A stretch of 64,000 nucleotides of DNA. Origin: Sanyastnella coralliicola. GTDB taxonomy: Bacteria > Bacteroidota > Bacteroidia > Flavobacteriales_D > Sanyastnellaceae. Of this stretch, positions 35,074-42,955 are shown piece after piece. The notes below the pieces were generated by a model, which had not been told where the DNA came from, made no database searches, and worked only from the letters and a program-made list of their open reading frames with translations. The stretch is taken from the NCBI RefSeq assembly GCF_030845195.1, contig NZ_CP132543.1:513501-577500 (forward strand). Reading direction: 5' to 3'. A program made the translations under genes and the position numbers. Each line of letters opens with the position of its first letter. Position 1 is the stretch's first letter.

Positions 35074-35433
35074 ATGCGCATCGACAAGTACATGTGGGCC
35101 GTTCGTATTTTCAAAACCCGCACAACCGCTACCACTGGTTGTAAGGAGGGTAGGGTCACAGTGAACGATGAAGTGGTCAAGCCAGCCCGTGATGTGAAGG
35201 TGGGTGAAGTCATCATCATTCGTAAAGGTGCTGTATACTTTCATTGGAAGGTGATTGATCTTCCAAAAAGCAGGGTAGGCCCCAAGCTTGTTGAGCTCTA
35301 TGCTGAAGATGTGACTCCTGAAGAGGAAATCTTCAAACTAAACATGATCAAAGAAGGACATAATCAACGTCCAAAAGGAATCGGTCGTCCGACCAAACGC
35401 CAGCGTCGCGATTGGGATAAATATTTCAAGTAA
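35074..35433 (+). CDS. S4-domain RNA-binding protein (Hsp15-like)
   Basis: The 119-residue protein begins with an S4 domain (MRIDKYMWAVRIFKTRTTATTG, then GRVTVNDEVVKPARDVKVG) and ends in a basic tail (RPKGIGRPTKRQRRDWDKYFK). This is the layout of Hsp15/YrfH, which rescues stalled 50S subunits in E. coli; the same role is inference. A CTTTG motif lies just 5 nt upstream of the ATG, suggesting a short or leaderless transcript. GNAT follows after 3 bp. Confidence 0.88.
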   Translation: MRIDKYMWAVRIFKTRTTATTGCKEGRVTVNDEVVKPARDVKVGEVIIIRKGAVYFHWKVIDLPKSRVGPKLVELYAEDVTPEEEIFKLNMIKEGHNQRPKGIGRPTKRQRRDWDKYFK

Positions 35434-35436
35434 ACC

Positions 35437-35889
35437 ATGGAAGTCGTTGTTCTTACCCCGGAAGAAACTCGGCCGCTAAGGCACAAGGTGCTTTGGCCTC
35501 ACATTGAGAAAACAGAAGATTGTGTCATTGATATCGATCATCGAGAAGACGCCATCCACCTGGGTGCCATTCATAATGATCAGATCGTTGGTATCTGTTC
35601 GCTGTTTGAGATGACCACACCGAAGCTTGATGATGAGAAGCAGTATCGCTTGCGAGCGATGGCAACTGACCCTGATGTCAGAGGAACAGGGGCGGGAAGA
35701 GCTATTGTAGAAAAAGCGCTGGAGATCATCGCATCCAAAGGCTATGATGTGCTTTGGTGTGATGCCCGCAAAGTAGCCTTGGGCTTCTATGGTCGTATGG
35801 GCTTCGATCGAATTGATGAGTGGTATGAAGTGCGCAATATTGGTCCGCATCAATTGATGTTCTACCGTTTCAACGCTAACGCGGAATAG
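35437..35889 (+). CDS. GNAT-family N-acetyltransferase
   Basis: The 150-residue acetyltransferase shows the acetyl-CoA-binding motif A (YRLRAMATDPDVRGTGAGRAIVEKALE, with RGTGAGRA as the pyrophosphate loop) and motif B (DVLWCDARKVALGFYGRMGF). The N-terminal segment EETRPLRHKVLWPH resembles small soluble GNATs found in many Bacteroidota. The substrate is unknown. It is co-transcribed with the S4 gene (3-bp gap). A 13-mer variant overlaps its stop codon. Confidence 0.88.
   Translation: MEVVVLTPEETRPLRHKVLWPHIEKTEDCVIDIDHREDAIHLGAIHNDQIVGICSLFEMTTPKLDDEKQYRLRAMATDPDVRGTGAGRAIVEKALEIIASKGYDVLWCDARKVALGFYGRMGFDRIDEWYEVRNIGPHQLMFYRFNANAE
35874..35886 (+). other. Intragenic 13-mer variant CGCTAACGCGGAA
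   Basis: The last four sense codons of the GNAT gene (Ala-Asn-Ala-Glu), ending directly before the TAG stop. It differs from the exact word only at position 6. Confidence 0.8.
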
Positions 35890-35942
35890 TTTGGGATTTA
35901 ACCCAACGATGGACGTAATTTGTACTCGCAATTTTTTGAACC

Positions 35943-37166
35943 ATGCCAGGAGTATCACAGAAAGGAATGGCGATGCCAGCTTCACCAATCAGAAAGTTGG
36001 TCCCATACGCCGAAGCAGCTAAGAAAGCAGGAACGAAAGTATTTCACCTGAATATCGGGCAACCTGATATCGAAACACCGCAAGTGGTGAGAGATGCTGT
36101 ACGTGCCTATGACGAAACGGTGCTTGCTTACTCATTGAGTGAAGGAAACCTTTCATATCGAGAAGGCCTTTCTGCTTACTACCAGAAGCATGATATTCCT
36201 GTAAACGTAGAAGACATCCTCATCACAACAGGGGGAAGTGAAGCACTCAGCTTCGTTTTCAATGCGTGTATGGATGCTGGTGATGAAGTGATTATTCCGG
36301 AACCCTTCTACGCAAACTACAACGGATTCGCGCAAGCAGCAGGTGTCACTGTTCAATCGGTAACAGCTAAAATCGAAGATGGATTCGCACTTCCTGCAAT
36401 TGAAGAGTTCGAGCCTCTTATTAATGGTAAGACTCGTGCTATCCTCATTTGCAACCCAGCAAACCCTACGGGTTACCTCTACTCTCGTGAAGAACTAGAG
36501 AAATTGCGCGCCCTGGCTCTCGAGCATGATCTATTCCTCATTGCTGATGAGGTGTACCGCGAATTCTGCTACCATGGTGAAAAGCCAACGTCAGTAATGA
36601 ACCTAGACGGGCTAGATCAGCACGTGATCTTGATTGATTCGGTATCCAAGCGTTACAGTATGTGTGGTGCACGTATTGGAGCCATGATCACAAAGAACGA
36701 AGAGGTTCGAAATACAGCATTGAAATTCGCTCAAGCGCGATTGAGTCCACCATCCCTTGCTCAGCTGGCAGGTGAGGCGGCACTTCAAACTCCTCAGTCA
36801 TACTTTGATGAGGTGATCGAAGAATACGTAGAGCGCCGCAATGTGTTGGTAGACGGACTAAACGCCATTCCAGGTGTACGTTGTCCCAAACCAAAAGGAG
36901 CATTCTACTGCATGGCAGAACTTCCAGTAGACGACGCCGAGAAATTCTGTCAATGGCTTCTTGAGTCATTCAGCCATAACGGCAACACAGTGATGATGGC
37001 TCCTGCGGCAGGTTTTTACAAGAATGCCGAAACAGGACGCAAGCAAGTACGGGTAGCCTACGTATTGAATGTAGAAGAACTCAAACAAGCTGTTGACTGT
37101 CTTCGTGCTGCGCTTGATGCCTACCCAGGGAAGGTAGAGCAGACAAATGTCGCTCACGCGGAATAG
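35943..37166 (+). CDS. Class I/II aminotransferase (aspartate aminotransferase-like)
   Basis: The 407-residue PLP enzyme is of fold type I. Motifs are NIGQPDIETPQVV near the N-terminus, ILICNPANPTGYLYS, the cofactor Asp/Tyr region LIADEVYREFCYHG, the Schiff-base Lys in LIDSVSKRYSMCGARIGAMI, and the carboxylate-binding Arg in KQVRVAYVLN. The subgroup matches aspartate or broad-specificity aminotransferases; the exact amino acid cannot be fixed. Repeat copy C begins about 6 nt after its stop. Confidence 0.9.
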   Translation: MPGVSQKGMAMPASPIRKLVPYAEAAKKAGTKVFHLNIGQPDIETPQVVRDAVRAYDETVLAYSLSEGNLSYREGLSAYYQKHDIPVNVEDILITTGGSEALSFVFNACMDAGDEVIIPEPFYANYNGFAQAAGVTVQSVTAKIEDGFALPAIEEFEPLINGKTRAILICNPANPTGYLYSREELEKLRALALEHDLFLIADEVYREFCYHGEKPTSVMNLDGLDQHVILIDSVSKRYSMCGARIGAMITKNEEVRNTALKFAQARLSPPSLAQLAGEAALQTPQSYFDEVIEEYVERRNVLVDGLNAIPGVRCPKPKGAFYCMAELPVDDAEKFCQWLLESFSHNGNTVMMAPAAGFYKNAETGRKQVRVAYVLNVEELKQAVDCLRAALDAYPGKVEQTNVAHAE

Positions 37167-37171
37167 GTTGG

Positions 37172-37330
37172 TAATTCGTGGACCGTGGACTGTGGACTGT
37201 GGACTGACTCTCCGTTGCGCAAGGCGCAATGCTTTATAATCGACGTGTATATAGAGATTGCCCCGTGGGCAATCTGGGACTGTCAGTTTGTAGTCCGTAG
37301 TTCGTAGTTCGTGGTGCGTTGTACAAGTTA
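37172..37330 (+). repeat. Composite intergenic repeat, copy C
   Basis: Same order as copies A and B: a GTGGACC/GTGGACT array (37178-37208), hairpin 1 (CGTTGCGC / GCGCAATG, loop AAG, one G-U pair) at 37213-37231, hairpin 2 (AGATTGCCC / GGGCAATCT, perfect 9 bp, loop CGT) at 37255-37275, then TTCGTAG-type heptamers to about 37320. The AT-rich tail of A and B is replaced by unrelated sequence up to the promoter at 37429. It lies directly downstream of the aminotransferase gene. Confidence 0.85.
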
Positions 37331-37428
37331 TAGTTTATGGATTATCGGTTATCGATTAGACTCTCGTTACTCGACTAAGTTTACGGTTTCGTTAGAATTC
37401 CGTGAAGCCCCAACATGTATCGAATAGC

Positions 37429-37436
37429 TACATTTG
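37429..37436 (+). promoter_or_regulatory. -7 promoter box for the glycosyltransferase cluster
   Basis: TACATTTG ends 7 nt before the ATG at 37444, so the transcript is expected to be leaderless or nearly so. No good -33 box is seen. Confidence 0.55.
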
Positions 37437-37443
37437 CCCGTCT

Positions 37444-38136
37444 ATGATAATCGACGTAATCATACCAGCTTGGAATGAAGAGAAGAGCATTGGGCATGTG
37501 GTAAGCGATATTGATCGCGAGCTCGTGCGCACTGTGGTGGTGGTGAACAACAATTCCAAGGATGATACTGCTGCTGTAGCGGCTTCCGCGGGAGCGAAAG
37601 TGGTGACAGAATTGAAGCAGGGTTATGGCTCGGCATGCCTCAAGGGAATTGAGGTGGTGAATGGCCACGAGCCCTTGGCTGATATCATCGTGTTCATGGA
37701 TGCAGATTACAGCGATTATGCCAGTGAGATGCCTGATCTGATCAAACCTATTCTGGATGGATCGGCTGATATGGTCATTGGCTCACGAGCGCTTGGTGAA
37801 AAAGAAAAAGGGGCCATGACACCCCAACAAGTCTTCGGAAACTGGCTCGCTACCTGGATGATCAAAAAGATCTACAAACATCAGTACTCCGACCTTGGTC
37901 CGTACCGTGCGATTAAACTGAGCAGTCTGAATGACCTTGGTATGCGCGACCCTGATTATGGCTGGACTGTCGAAATGCAAGTAAAAGCTCTACATAAGAA
38001 ATTGAACGTCGATGAAGTGGCGGTGAACTATCGAAAGCGCATTGGCGTGTCGAAAGTCTCTGGCACTCTGAAAGGTACTATCTTAGCGGGCTATAAGATC
38101 ATAACCACCATACTGAAATACGCGAAGTGGACCTAA
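37444..38136 (+). CDS. Glycosyltransferase family 2, polyprenyl-phosphate type (DPM1-like)
   Basis: The 230-residue soluble GT-A enzyme lacks C-terminal membrane helices. Motifs are DVIIPAWNEEKSIGHVV, VVVNNNSKDDTA, the metal-binding FMDADYSDYASEMP, SRALGEKEKGAMTPQQVFGN and the acceptor-side YGWTVEMQVKALHK. This matches dolichol- or polyprenyl-phosphate mannosyl/glucosyltransferases. ATG 37444 gives the normal N-terminus. It overlaps the next gene by 10 bp and is first of three genes likely building a surface or lipid glycan. Confidence 0.88.
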   Translation: MIIDVIIPAWNEEKSIGHVVSDIDRELVRTVVVVNNNSKDDTAAVAASAGAKVVTELKQGYGSACLKGIEVVNGHEPLADIIVFMDADYSDYASEMPDLIKPILDGSADMVIGSRALGEKEKGAMTPQQVFGNWLATWMIKKIYKHQYSDLGPYRAIKLSSLNDLGMRDPDYGWTVEMQVKALHKKLNVDEVAVNYRKRIGVSKVSGTLKGTILAGYKIITTILKYAKWT

Positions 38137-39596
38137 CTATACTGATCATATACGGGTTGTTTCTAACCTTCATTCTGTTGTACAGCTGCATGCAGTTGAA
38201 TCTGACCATTGCTTACCGTGCTCGTCATCGAAAGCAAGAAGAGTGGCAGAAAGAAGACCCAGACCATTTTGAATGGCCGCGAGTGACGGTTCAGCTCCCA
38301 GTGTACAACGAACTGTATGTCGTGGAGCGTTTGATCGATGCGGTTGCTAAACTCGATTACCCGCTAGACAAGCTTGATATTCAAGTATTGGATGATGGTA
38401 ACGATGAATCTGTAGAGGTAGCAGCGAAAAAAGTAGCGTACTGGAAGTCGCAAGGACTAGACATCGAACACATTCGTCGTGAAGACCGTGTTGGTTTCAA
38501 GGCTGGAGCGTTGGAATACGGTTTGGGTATCGCGAAAGGAGAATTCACCGCTATTTTCGACGCAGATTTCATCCCTGATCCGCAATTCCTTCGCAAGACG
38601 ATGCCTTATTTCAAGTCGGGCAATAAAGTAGGGGTTGTTCAAACCCGTTGGGAACACCTCAACGAAGATTACTCCATCTTGACGAGGCTACAAGCCTTTG
38701 GATTGGATGCGCACTTTACCATCGAGCAACTCGGTCGAAACGCACGCGGTCACTTTATCAATTTCAATGGTACCGCTGGTGTGTGGCGCAATGAATGCAT
38801 TAAAGATGCTGGTGGTTGGCAACACGATACCATTACTGAAGATCTTGACCTGAGTTACCGTGCTCAATTGAAGGGGTGGAACTTCGTCTACCTGGAAGAA
38901 GTGGGGTCTCCTGCGGAGCTTCCTGCGGAAATGAATGCATTGAAGAATCAACAGTTCAGATGGACTAAAGGCGCTGCTGAATGTGCCGTGAAGAACCTAC
39001 CCTCGGTAATCAAGAAACGTGGTATTGGTCTGAGCACGAAGGTGCACGCGATCTTCCACCTGATGAACAGTTTCATTTTCATTTGTGTCTTAGGTTCAGC
39101 GCTCTTGAGTCTGCCTATTCTACTGGTGAAAATTGGGACTTCTGATTACGATCTTATGTTCAACTTGGCGAGCGTATTCTTATTCAGCTTCATTGTATTG
39201 GCTTACTACTACTGGACTTCCAGAAAGTACAGAGGAGATAGCTTCCTAACTTTCCTTCGTGATTTCCCGTTGTTCTTAGCGGTGAGTATGGGAATGTCCT
39301 TGCACAATAGTATCGCTGTGATTGAAGGGTACATTGGAAGAAAAACACCGTTCGTTAGAACACCCAAATTTGCCATCAGTGGAGAAGGAGATGGATCTTG
39401 GTCTGATAAAAAGTACCGCGCACTCAAAGCGAATCCACTGACCATTATCGAGGCGTTTTTGGCAATCTACTTCTTTGGTGGTGTCGTGCTAGGAATCTAT
39501 CATCAAGAGTTTGGAATGCTCCCATTCCACATCATGCTCTTCATCGGTTTCACCTACGTAGCCTGGTTCTCGTTCAAGCATACTCGCGTTGCTTAA
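38127..39596 (+). CDS. Processive-type membrane glycosyltransferase, GT2
   Basis: The 489-residue protein has an N-terminal helix and a cytoplasmic GT-A domain with PRVTVQLPVYNELYVVERLI, VLDDGNDES, AIFDADFIPDPQFL, a TED-type motif (DTITEDLDLSYR) and QQFRWTKG (QxxRW). Four to five membrane helices follow (about 310-400 and 430-485). This is the cellulose/glucomannan synthase-like layout. The start is GTG 38127, overlapping the previous gene. The polymer or lipid made is not known. Confidence 0.9.
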   Translation: MDLTILIIYGLFLTFILLYSCMQLNLTIAYRARHRKQEEWQKEDPDHFEWPRVTVQLPVYNELYVVERLIDAVAKLDYPLDKLDIQVLDDGNDESVEVAAKKVAYWKSQGLDIEHIRREDRVGFKAGALEYGLGIAKGEFTAIFDADFIPDPQFLRKTMPYFKSGNKVGVVQTRWEHLNEDYSILTRLQAFGLDAHFTIEQLGRNARGHFINFNGTAGVWRNECIKDAGGWQHDTITEDLDLSYRAQLKGWNFVYLEEVGSPAELPAEMNALKNQQFRWTKGAAECAVKNLPSVIKKRGIGLSTKVHAIFHLMNSFIFICVLGSALLSLPILLVKIGTSDYDLMFNLASVFLFSFIVLAYYYWTSRKYRGDSFLTFLRDFPLFLAVSMGMSLHNSIAVIEGYIGRKTPFVRTPKFAISGEGDGSWSDKKYRALKANPLTIIEAFLAIYFFGGVVLGIYHQEFGMLPFHIMLFIGFTYVAWFSFKHTRVA

Positions 39597-40971
39597 CCGC
39601 CTAAACCCGGTTGTCTCGCGCATCGCGTTCATTCTTAGCCAATATGTGGCCTACCTATTCATGGGCTATGGCCTAGATCGATCAAATTTCTTCGAAGTAT
39701 TCGTAGGCTTTGGTTTCCTCTTCGGAGGGATGATCATATTTATGCGACGCAAGCATGAAATGGGCTGGAAAGAAATCTTCTGGATTGCTCTTCTATTCCG
39801 TTCAGCTTTCATTTTCAGTGAACCTCGATTATCTGATGATTACTACCGCTTCACTTGGGATGGACTATTGACTGTACAAGGAGAGAATCCTTACTTAATT
39901 CTACCACAAGATTTCATCTCTGATGAGCGTGCCGCTGAATGGCAATTGGATGAGCTGTACGACGGACTAAATTCTAAGCAGTACTACACCGTTTACCCAC
40001 CGGTGAACCAAATGATTTTCGCGGCGAGTGTTTGGTTAGGCCAAGGCTCGTTAGCAGGTACGATCTTCTTCCTGCACTTATTCATTCTGTTAGGCGAAGC
40101 GTTACTTCTGTTCTTGATTGCACGATTACTGAGCTATTTTGAATTGCCCTATTGGTGGTCCATCGGCTACGCATTAAACCCTTTGGTTATCATTGAGCTT
40201 TCTGGTAACGTCCACTTTGAAGGTATGGTAATGACTTTCTTAGCCTTGAGCGTTTGGTTGGCTTGTTGTTTTCGCTATCGCGGAACGGCGATGCCTTTCT
40301 TAGGTGGAATTCCTTTTGCCTTAGCCGTATCTGTAAAGTTGACCCCGTTGATGTTGGTGCCCTTGGTTTTCGTGATCTTGAAACGCAGGGCATACGGCTT
40401 TGGTGCGATGGCGCTATTCACGCTTGTATTGACCTTTTTGCCGTTTTATTCTTCAGAATTAATTGCCCATTGGCAAACGAGTATCGAGCTCTACTTCAAG
40501 TCGTTTGAATTCAATGCGTCAATCTATTACCTAGTCCGAACCATAGGAGAGGCCATCCTCGGATATAACCCTATTCAGTCCGTTGGACCTTGGATGTCAC
40601 TGATCACCTTAAGTTTGATCCTGTTCGTTGCCTTTTCCAGATGGAATAACAAAGGCACGCCGAAAGAACAAGTTGTTCGCTACGGAACTGCATTAACCTT
40701 GACCTATCTGGTCTACTACTTGATGACGACAACTGTGCATCCGTGGTACATCACGATGATTGCCGCTGCGGCGGTATTCTCAAATCGAAAGGCCATCTGG
40801 TTCTGGAGTTTTCTAGCCGTCTTCAGTTACGCCCATTATGATGGGGGTGGATTCCAAGAAAACTACTTCTGGATCATTGCGGAGTACGTGATTCTGGCTG
40901 CGGCGCTTCTAGCCCCACTGCCGATCAAAGAAGCATTCAGTAAAAAGGTGCTTAACGGATGGCGCGAATGA
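39589..40971 (+). CDS. Polytopic membrane mannosyltransferase-like protein (GT87/ArnT-like)
   Basis: The 460-residue protein has about eleven to twelve hydrophobic helices. In the first periplasmic loop it carries SEPRLSDDYYRFTWDGLLT followed by GENPYLI, the acidic loop typical of GT-C enzymes that use polyprenyl-phosphate sugars. YPPVNQMIFA and a conserved VHPWYITMI also fit the family. The start is TTG 39589, chosen because it couples to the preceding stop by an 8-bp overlap. It probably uses the lipid-linked sugar made by the DPM1-like enzyme at 37444. Its end overlaps the convergent QEGLA-type gene by 20 bp. Confidence 0.8.
   Translation: MLNRLNPVVSRIAFILSQYVAYLFMGYGLDRSNFFEVFVGFGFLFGGMIIFMRRKHEMGWKEIFWIALLFRSAFIFSEPRLSDDYYRFTWDGLLTVQGENPYLILPQDFISDERAAEWQLDELYDGLNSKQYYTVYPPVNQMIFAASVWLGQGSLAGTIFFLHLFILLGEALLLFLIARLLSYFELPYWWSIGYALNPLVIIELSGNVHFEGMVMTFLALSVWLACCFRYRGTAMPFLGGIPFALAVSVKLTPLMLVPLVFVILKRRAYGFGAMALFTLVLTFLPFYSSELIAHWQTSIELYFKSFEFNASIYYLVRTIGEAILGYNPIQSVGPWMSLITLSLILFVAFSRWNNKGTPKEQVVRYGTALTLTYLVYYLMTTTVHPWYITMIAAAAVFSNRKAIWFWSFLAVFSYAHYDGGGFQENYFWIIAEYVILAAALLAPLPIKEAFSKKVLNGWRE
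40273..40285 (+). other. Intragenic 13-mer variant CGCTATCGCGGAA
   Basis: In the GT-C gene, differing only at position 6. It reads in the CGC frame (Arg-Tyr-Arg-Gly), a frame not used by the other copies. Confidence 0.8.
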
Positions 40972-42955
40972 TGTAATCGTAGATTGGGTTGTTCTCCTCC
41001 GTTCGTGGCTCCATGATAGCGCGTGAGAGGTATTTTGGTTGCTTCAAAATTCCTCGCTCAATCATTTCTAGGATGGTTCCGTAGTGCTCCAAAGAAGTTT
41101 TACCAATGAGTAATGGGCGAAGATCATTTCCGTCACTCCAGAATCGATACATTTCGCTAAGTCCGCGTAAGTAGAGGTGGTCTTTCGTGAATCCACCTCC
41201 TCGATAAATACGAGTGACGAGGTAGAACGCTTCATCCACATCCATCTCTAGGTCGTTGACCATGGTGCGGTAGGTCTTCTTGAAATCAGCTCCTTTCACC
41301 ATCATATCGGTGGCGATCACGCGTTGACCCAATTCCTTTAGGCGACGTAAGGTGATGTTCCCACTCAAGTACTCAGACAGAACAGCCAGTCCTTCTTGCG
41401 TCATCGTGTTCACTGGGAAGCCCAGGTTGAACACCTTCAACGGCTGGAGATTGCTATTCATGGTAGTCACCATATGCACTCCAATCTCGTGATGCACCAA
41501 GAACCGCAGTTCCTTCGGGCGGAAAGTCGCGCCCTTCTTGATCATGACTTTCTTCTGGTGGTTTATCACCATCGCATCAGCCACCATGTTGCGAGAGACT
41601 TCAATCTTTCCTTTGAAGCCGTATTCTTCGAAACTCTCTTTGAATAACTCAACAGCTTCTGGTACACCCAATCTCGGTTCCGCGGTAGCGACTTCAACCT
41701 CTGGAAGATGCTGAAGGAACCACGCATTCTTCAGGTCCTTTTCAGAAGGCTCACCGAAATAGCGCATGGAGTTATACAAGAACTTACTGCTGCCAATAGA
41801 CGATAGCATATCGATCTTGTCGCTGAAGGCATTGATCACATCTTGGTAAAGACGTTGGATATGCACATCTGTGATCTTCTCAATCTCCAATCGGTGAATC
41901 TTCCGTTTCAAGTGGAAAGGATCGAATCCAATCGGCTTGTATTCGAATTGTGGGTTGATCGTGCAACGCGACTCGAAGAATCGTTTCTTCTCTTGAGCTA
42001 CGTTGATTGGATTCACCATAGATAACAACTCGAAATTCTTCAACAGGTCATGTAGTGCTGAATCTACCTCCAAGATTGATTCCTGAAGATCATTCGAGAG
42101 GAGGCGACCTTGCTTCTTATGTTCCCATGTGGTGAACTCCCGTGCAAAGTCGTGCGCGTGGTTTAGAATGGCACGCTTGAGCTGCCCCTTGATTGAATTG
42201 ATGACTGCAGGGAAGGGCTCAGCCGTTTCTTCGTTGCAGTAAATCTTCGAGACCTCGGTCGCGAGAACTAAGGTGTTGTCGAAGCTCTTGGTAATGAAGG
42301 CAAGGTTGTACCCTCGTCCGAAGAAAGTATCATTAATAGCAGCGCTCTGAGGGATGCCGTTAGGCAACTCAATGTCTGCCAGTTGATCACGCCACTTTTC
42401 TACGCAAATGCCAAAACGATCATTATCAATACGCTCAGAACCAATATTCCAAACAGGCACTTCACGATCCCAACGACGCCAATTGTAAGAGTGCATGTCA
42501 TAAACCACACAAGCGCCAAAAAGCTCTTCTAGCTTGGCGATCAGCGCGTATGTCACACGATAGTACGCGTCATGCTTCTTGCGCGAACGTTCACGCTCAG
42601 CCTTGGTCAACGCTCTTTTCCAGACCTTCTTACCCCAAGCCTCGTCATATACACAAGTCTCAGGTTCACGGTTGAGATCATATTCAAAACGACTATCCAA
42701 ACCAATGAGTTTGATCGGCATGGAAGAAATGAAGGCACCGGTATAAGGGTCTTCTTCATACCAGCGTTCAAATTCCGAAAGGCGCGTTTTGATCTTCAGC
42801 TCATCGCGAAAGCGATGACCGTCGTGAATGGCCGTACATACATACGGCACGTATTCGTTAATCGAGATTCTAAAACCAGCATCACTGCTCTCCGCCTCGA
42901 AGGTGAGTCCCTCCTGGATGCGGCGAATGATCTCTTCACAACTTAGTTTACGCAT
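40952..42955 (-). CDS. QEGLA-motif/DUF1704 protein with N-formylglutamate amidohydrolase-like N-terminus
   Basis: The 667-residue protein appears to be a two-domain fusion. Residues about 10-260 resemble N-formylglutamate amidohydrolase (VPYVCTAIHDGHRF, ACVVYDMHSYNWRR, FGICVEKWRDQL). The C-terminal 370 residues are the DUF1704 region, with a metalloprotease-like VHHEIGVHM motif and TQEGLAVLSEYLSG, the source of the QEGLA name. It overlaps the upstream ATP-grasp gene by 8 bp, so they are co-translated. The family is conserved in Bacteroidota, but I know of no established function. A small-peptide or amino-acid conjugate pathway is inferred. Confidence 0.8.
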   Translation of the reverse strand: MRKLSCEEIIRRIQEGLTFEAESSDAGFRISINEYVPYVCTAIHDGHRFRDELKIKTRLSEFERWYEEDPYTGAFISSMPIKLIGLDSRFEYDLNREPETCVYDEAWGKKVWKRALTKAERERSRKKHDAYYRVTYALIAKLEELFGACVVYDMHSYNWRRWDREVPVWNIGSERIDNDRFGICVEKWRDQLADIELPNGIPQSAAINDTFFGRGYNLAFITKSFDNTLVLATEVSKIYCNEETAEPFPAVINSIKGQLKRAILNHAHDFAREFTTWEHKKQGRLLSNDLQESILEVDSALHDLLKNFELLSMVNPINVAQEKKRFFESRCTINPQFEYKPIGFDPFHLKRKIHRLEIEKITDVHIQRLYQDVINAFSDKIDMLSSIGSSKFLYNSMRYFGEPSEKDLKNAWFLQHLPEVEVATAEPRLGVPEAVELFKESFEEYGFKGKIEVSRNMVADAMVINHQKKVMIKKGATFRPKELRFLVHHEIGVHMVTTMNSNLQPLKVFNLGFPVNTMTQEGLAVLSEYLSGNITLRRLKELGQRVIATDMMVKGADFKKTYRTMVNDLEMDVDEAFYLVTRIYRGGGFTKDHLYLRGLSEMYRFWSDGNDLRPLLIGKTSLEHYGTILEMIERGILKQPKYLSRAIMEPRTEENNPIYDYIIRAIR
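41678..41690 (-). other. Intragenic 13-mer variant CGCTACCGCGGAA
   Basis: In the QEGLA-type gene, sense strand, differing only at position 6. It encodes Ala-Thr-Ala-Glu. Confidence 0.8.

Noticed and set aside
37584-37596. Further 13-mer-like words at 37151, 37584 and 61494
   Set aside because: They carry two mismatches, including positions otherwise fixed, so they were not counted.
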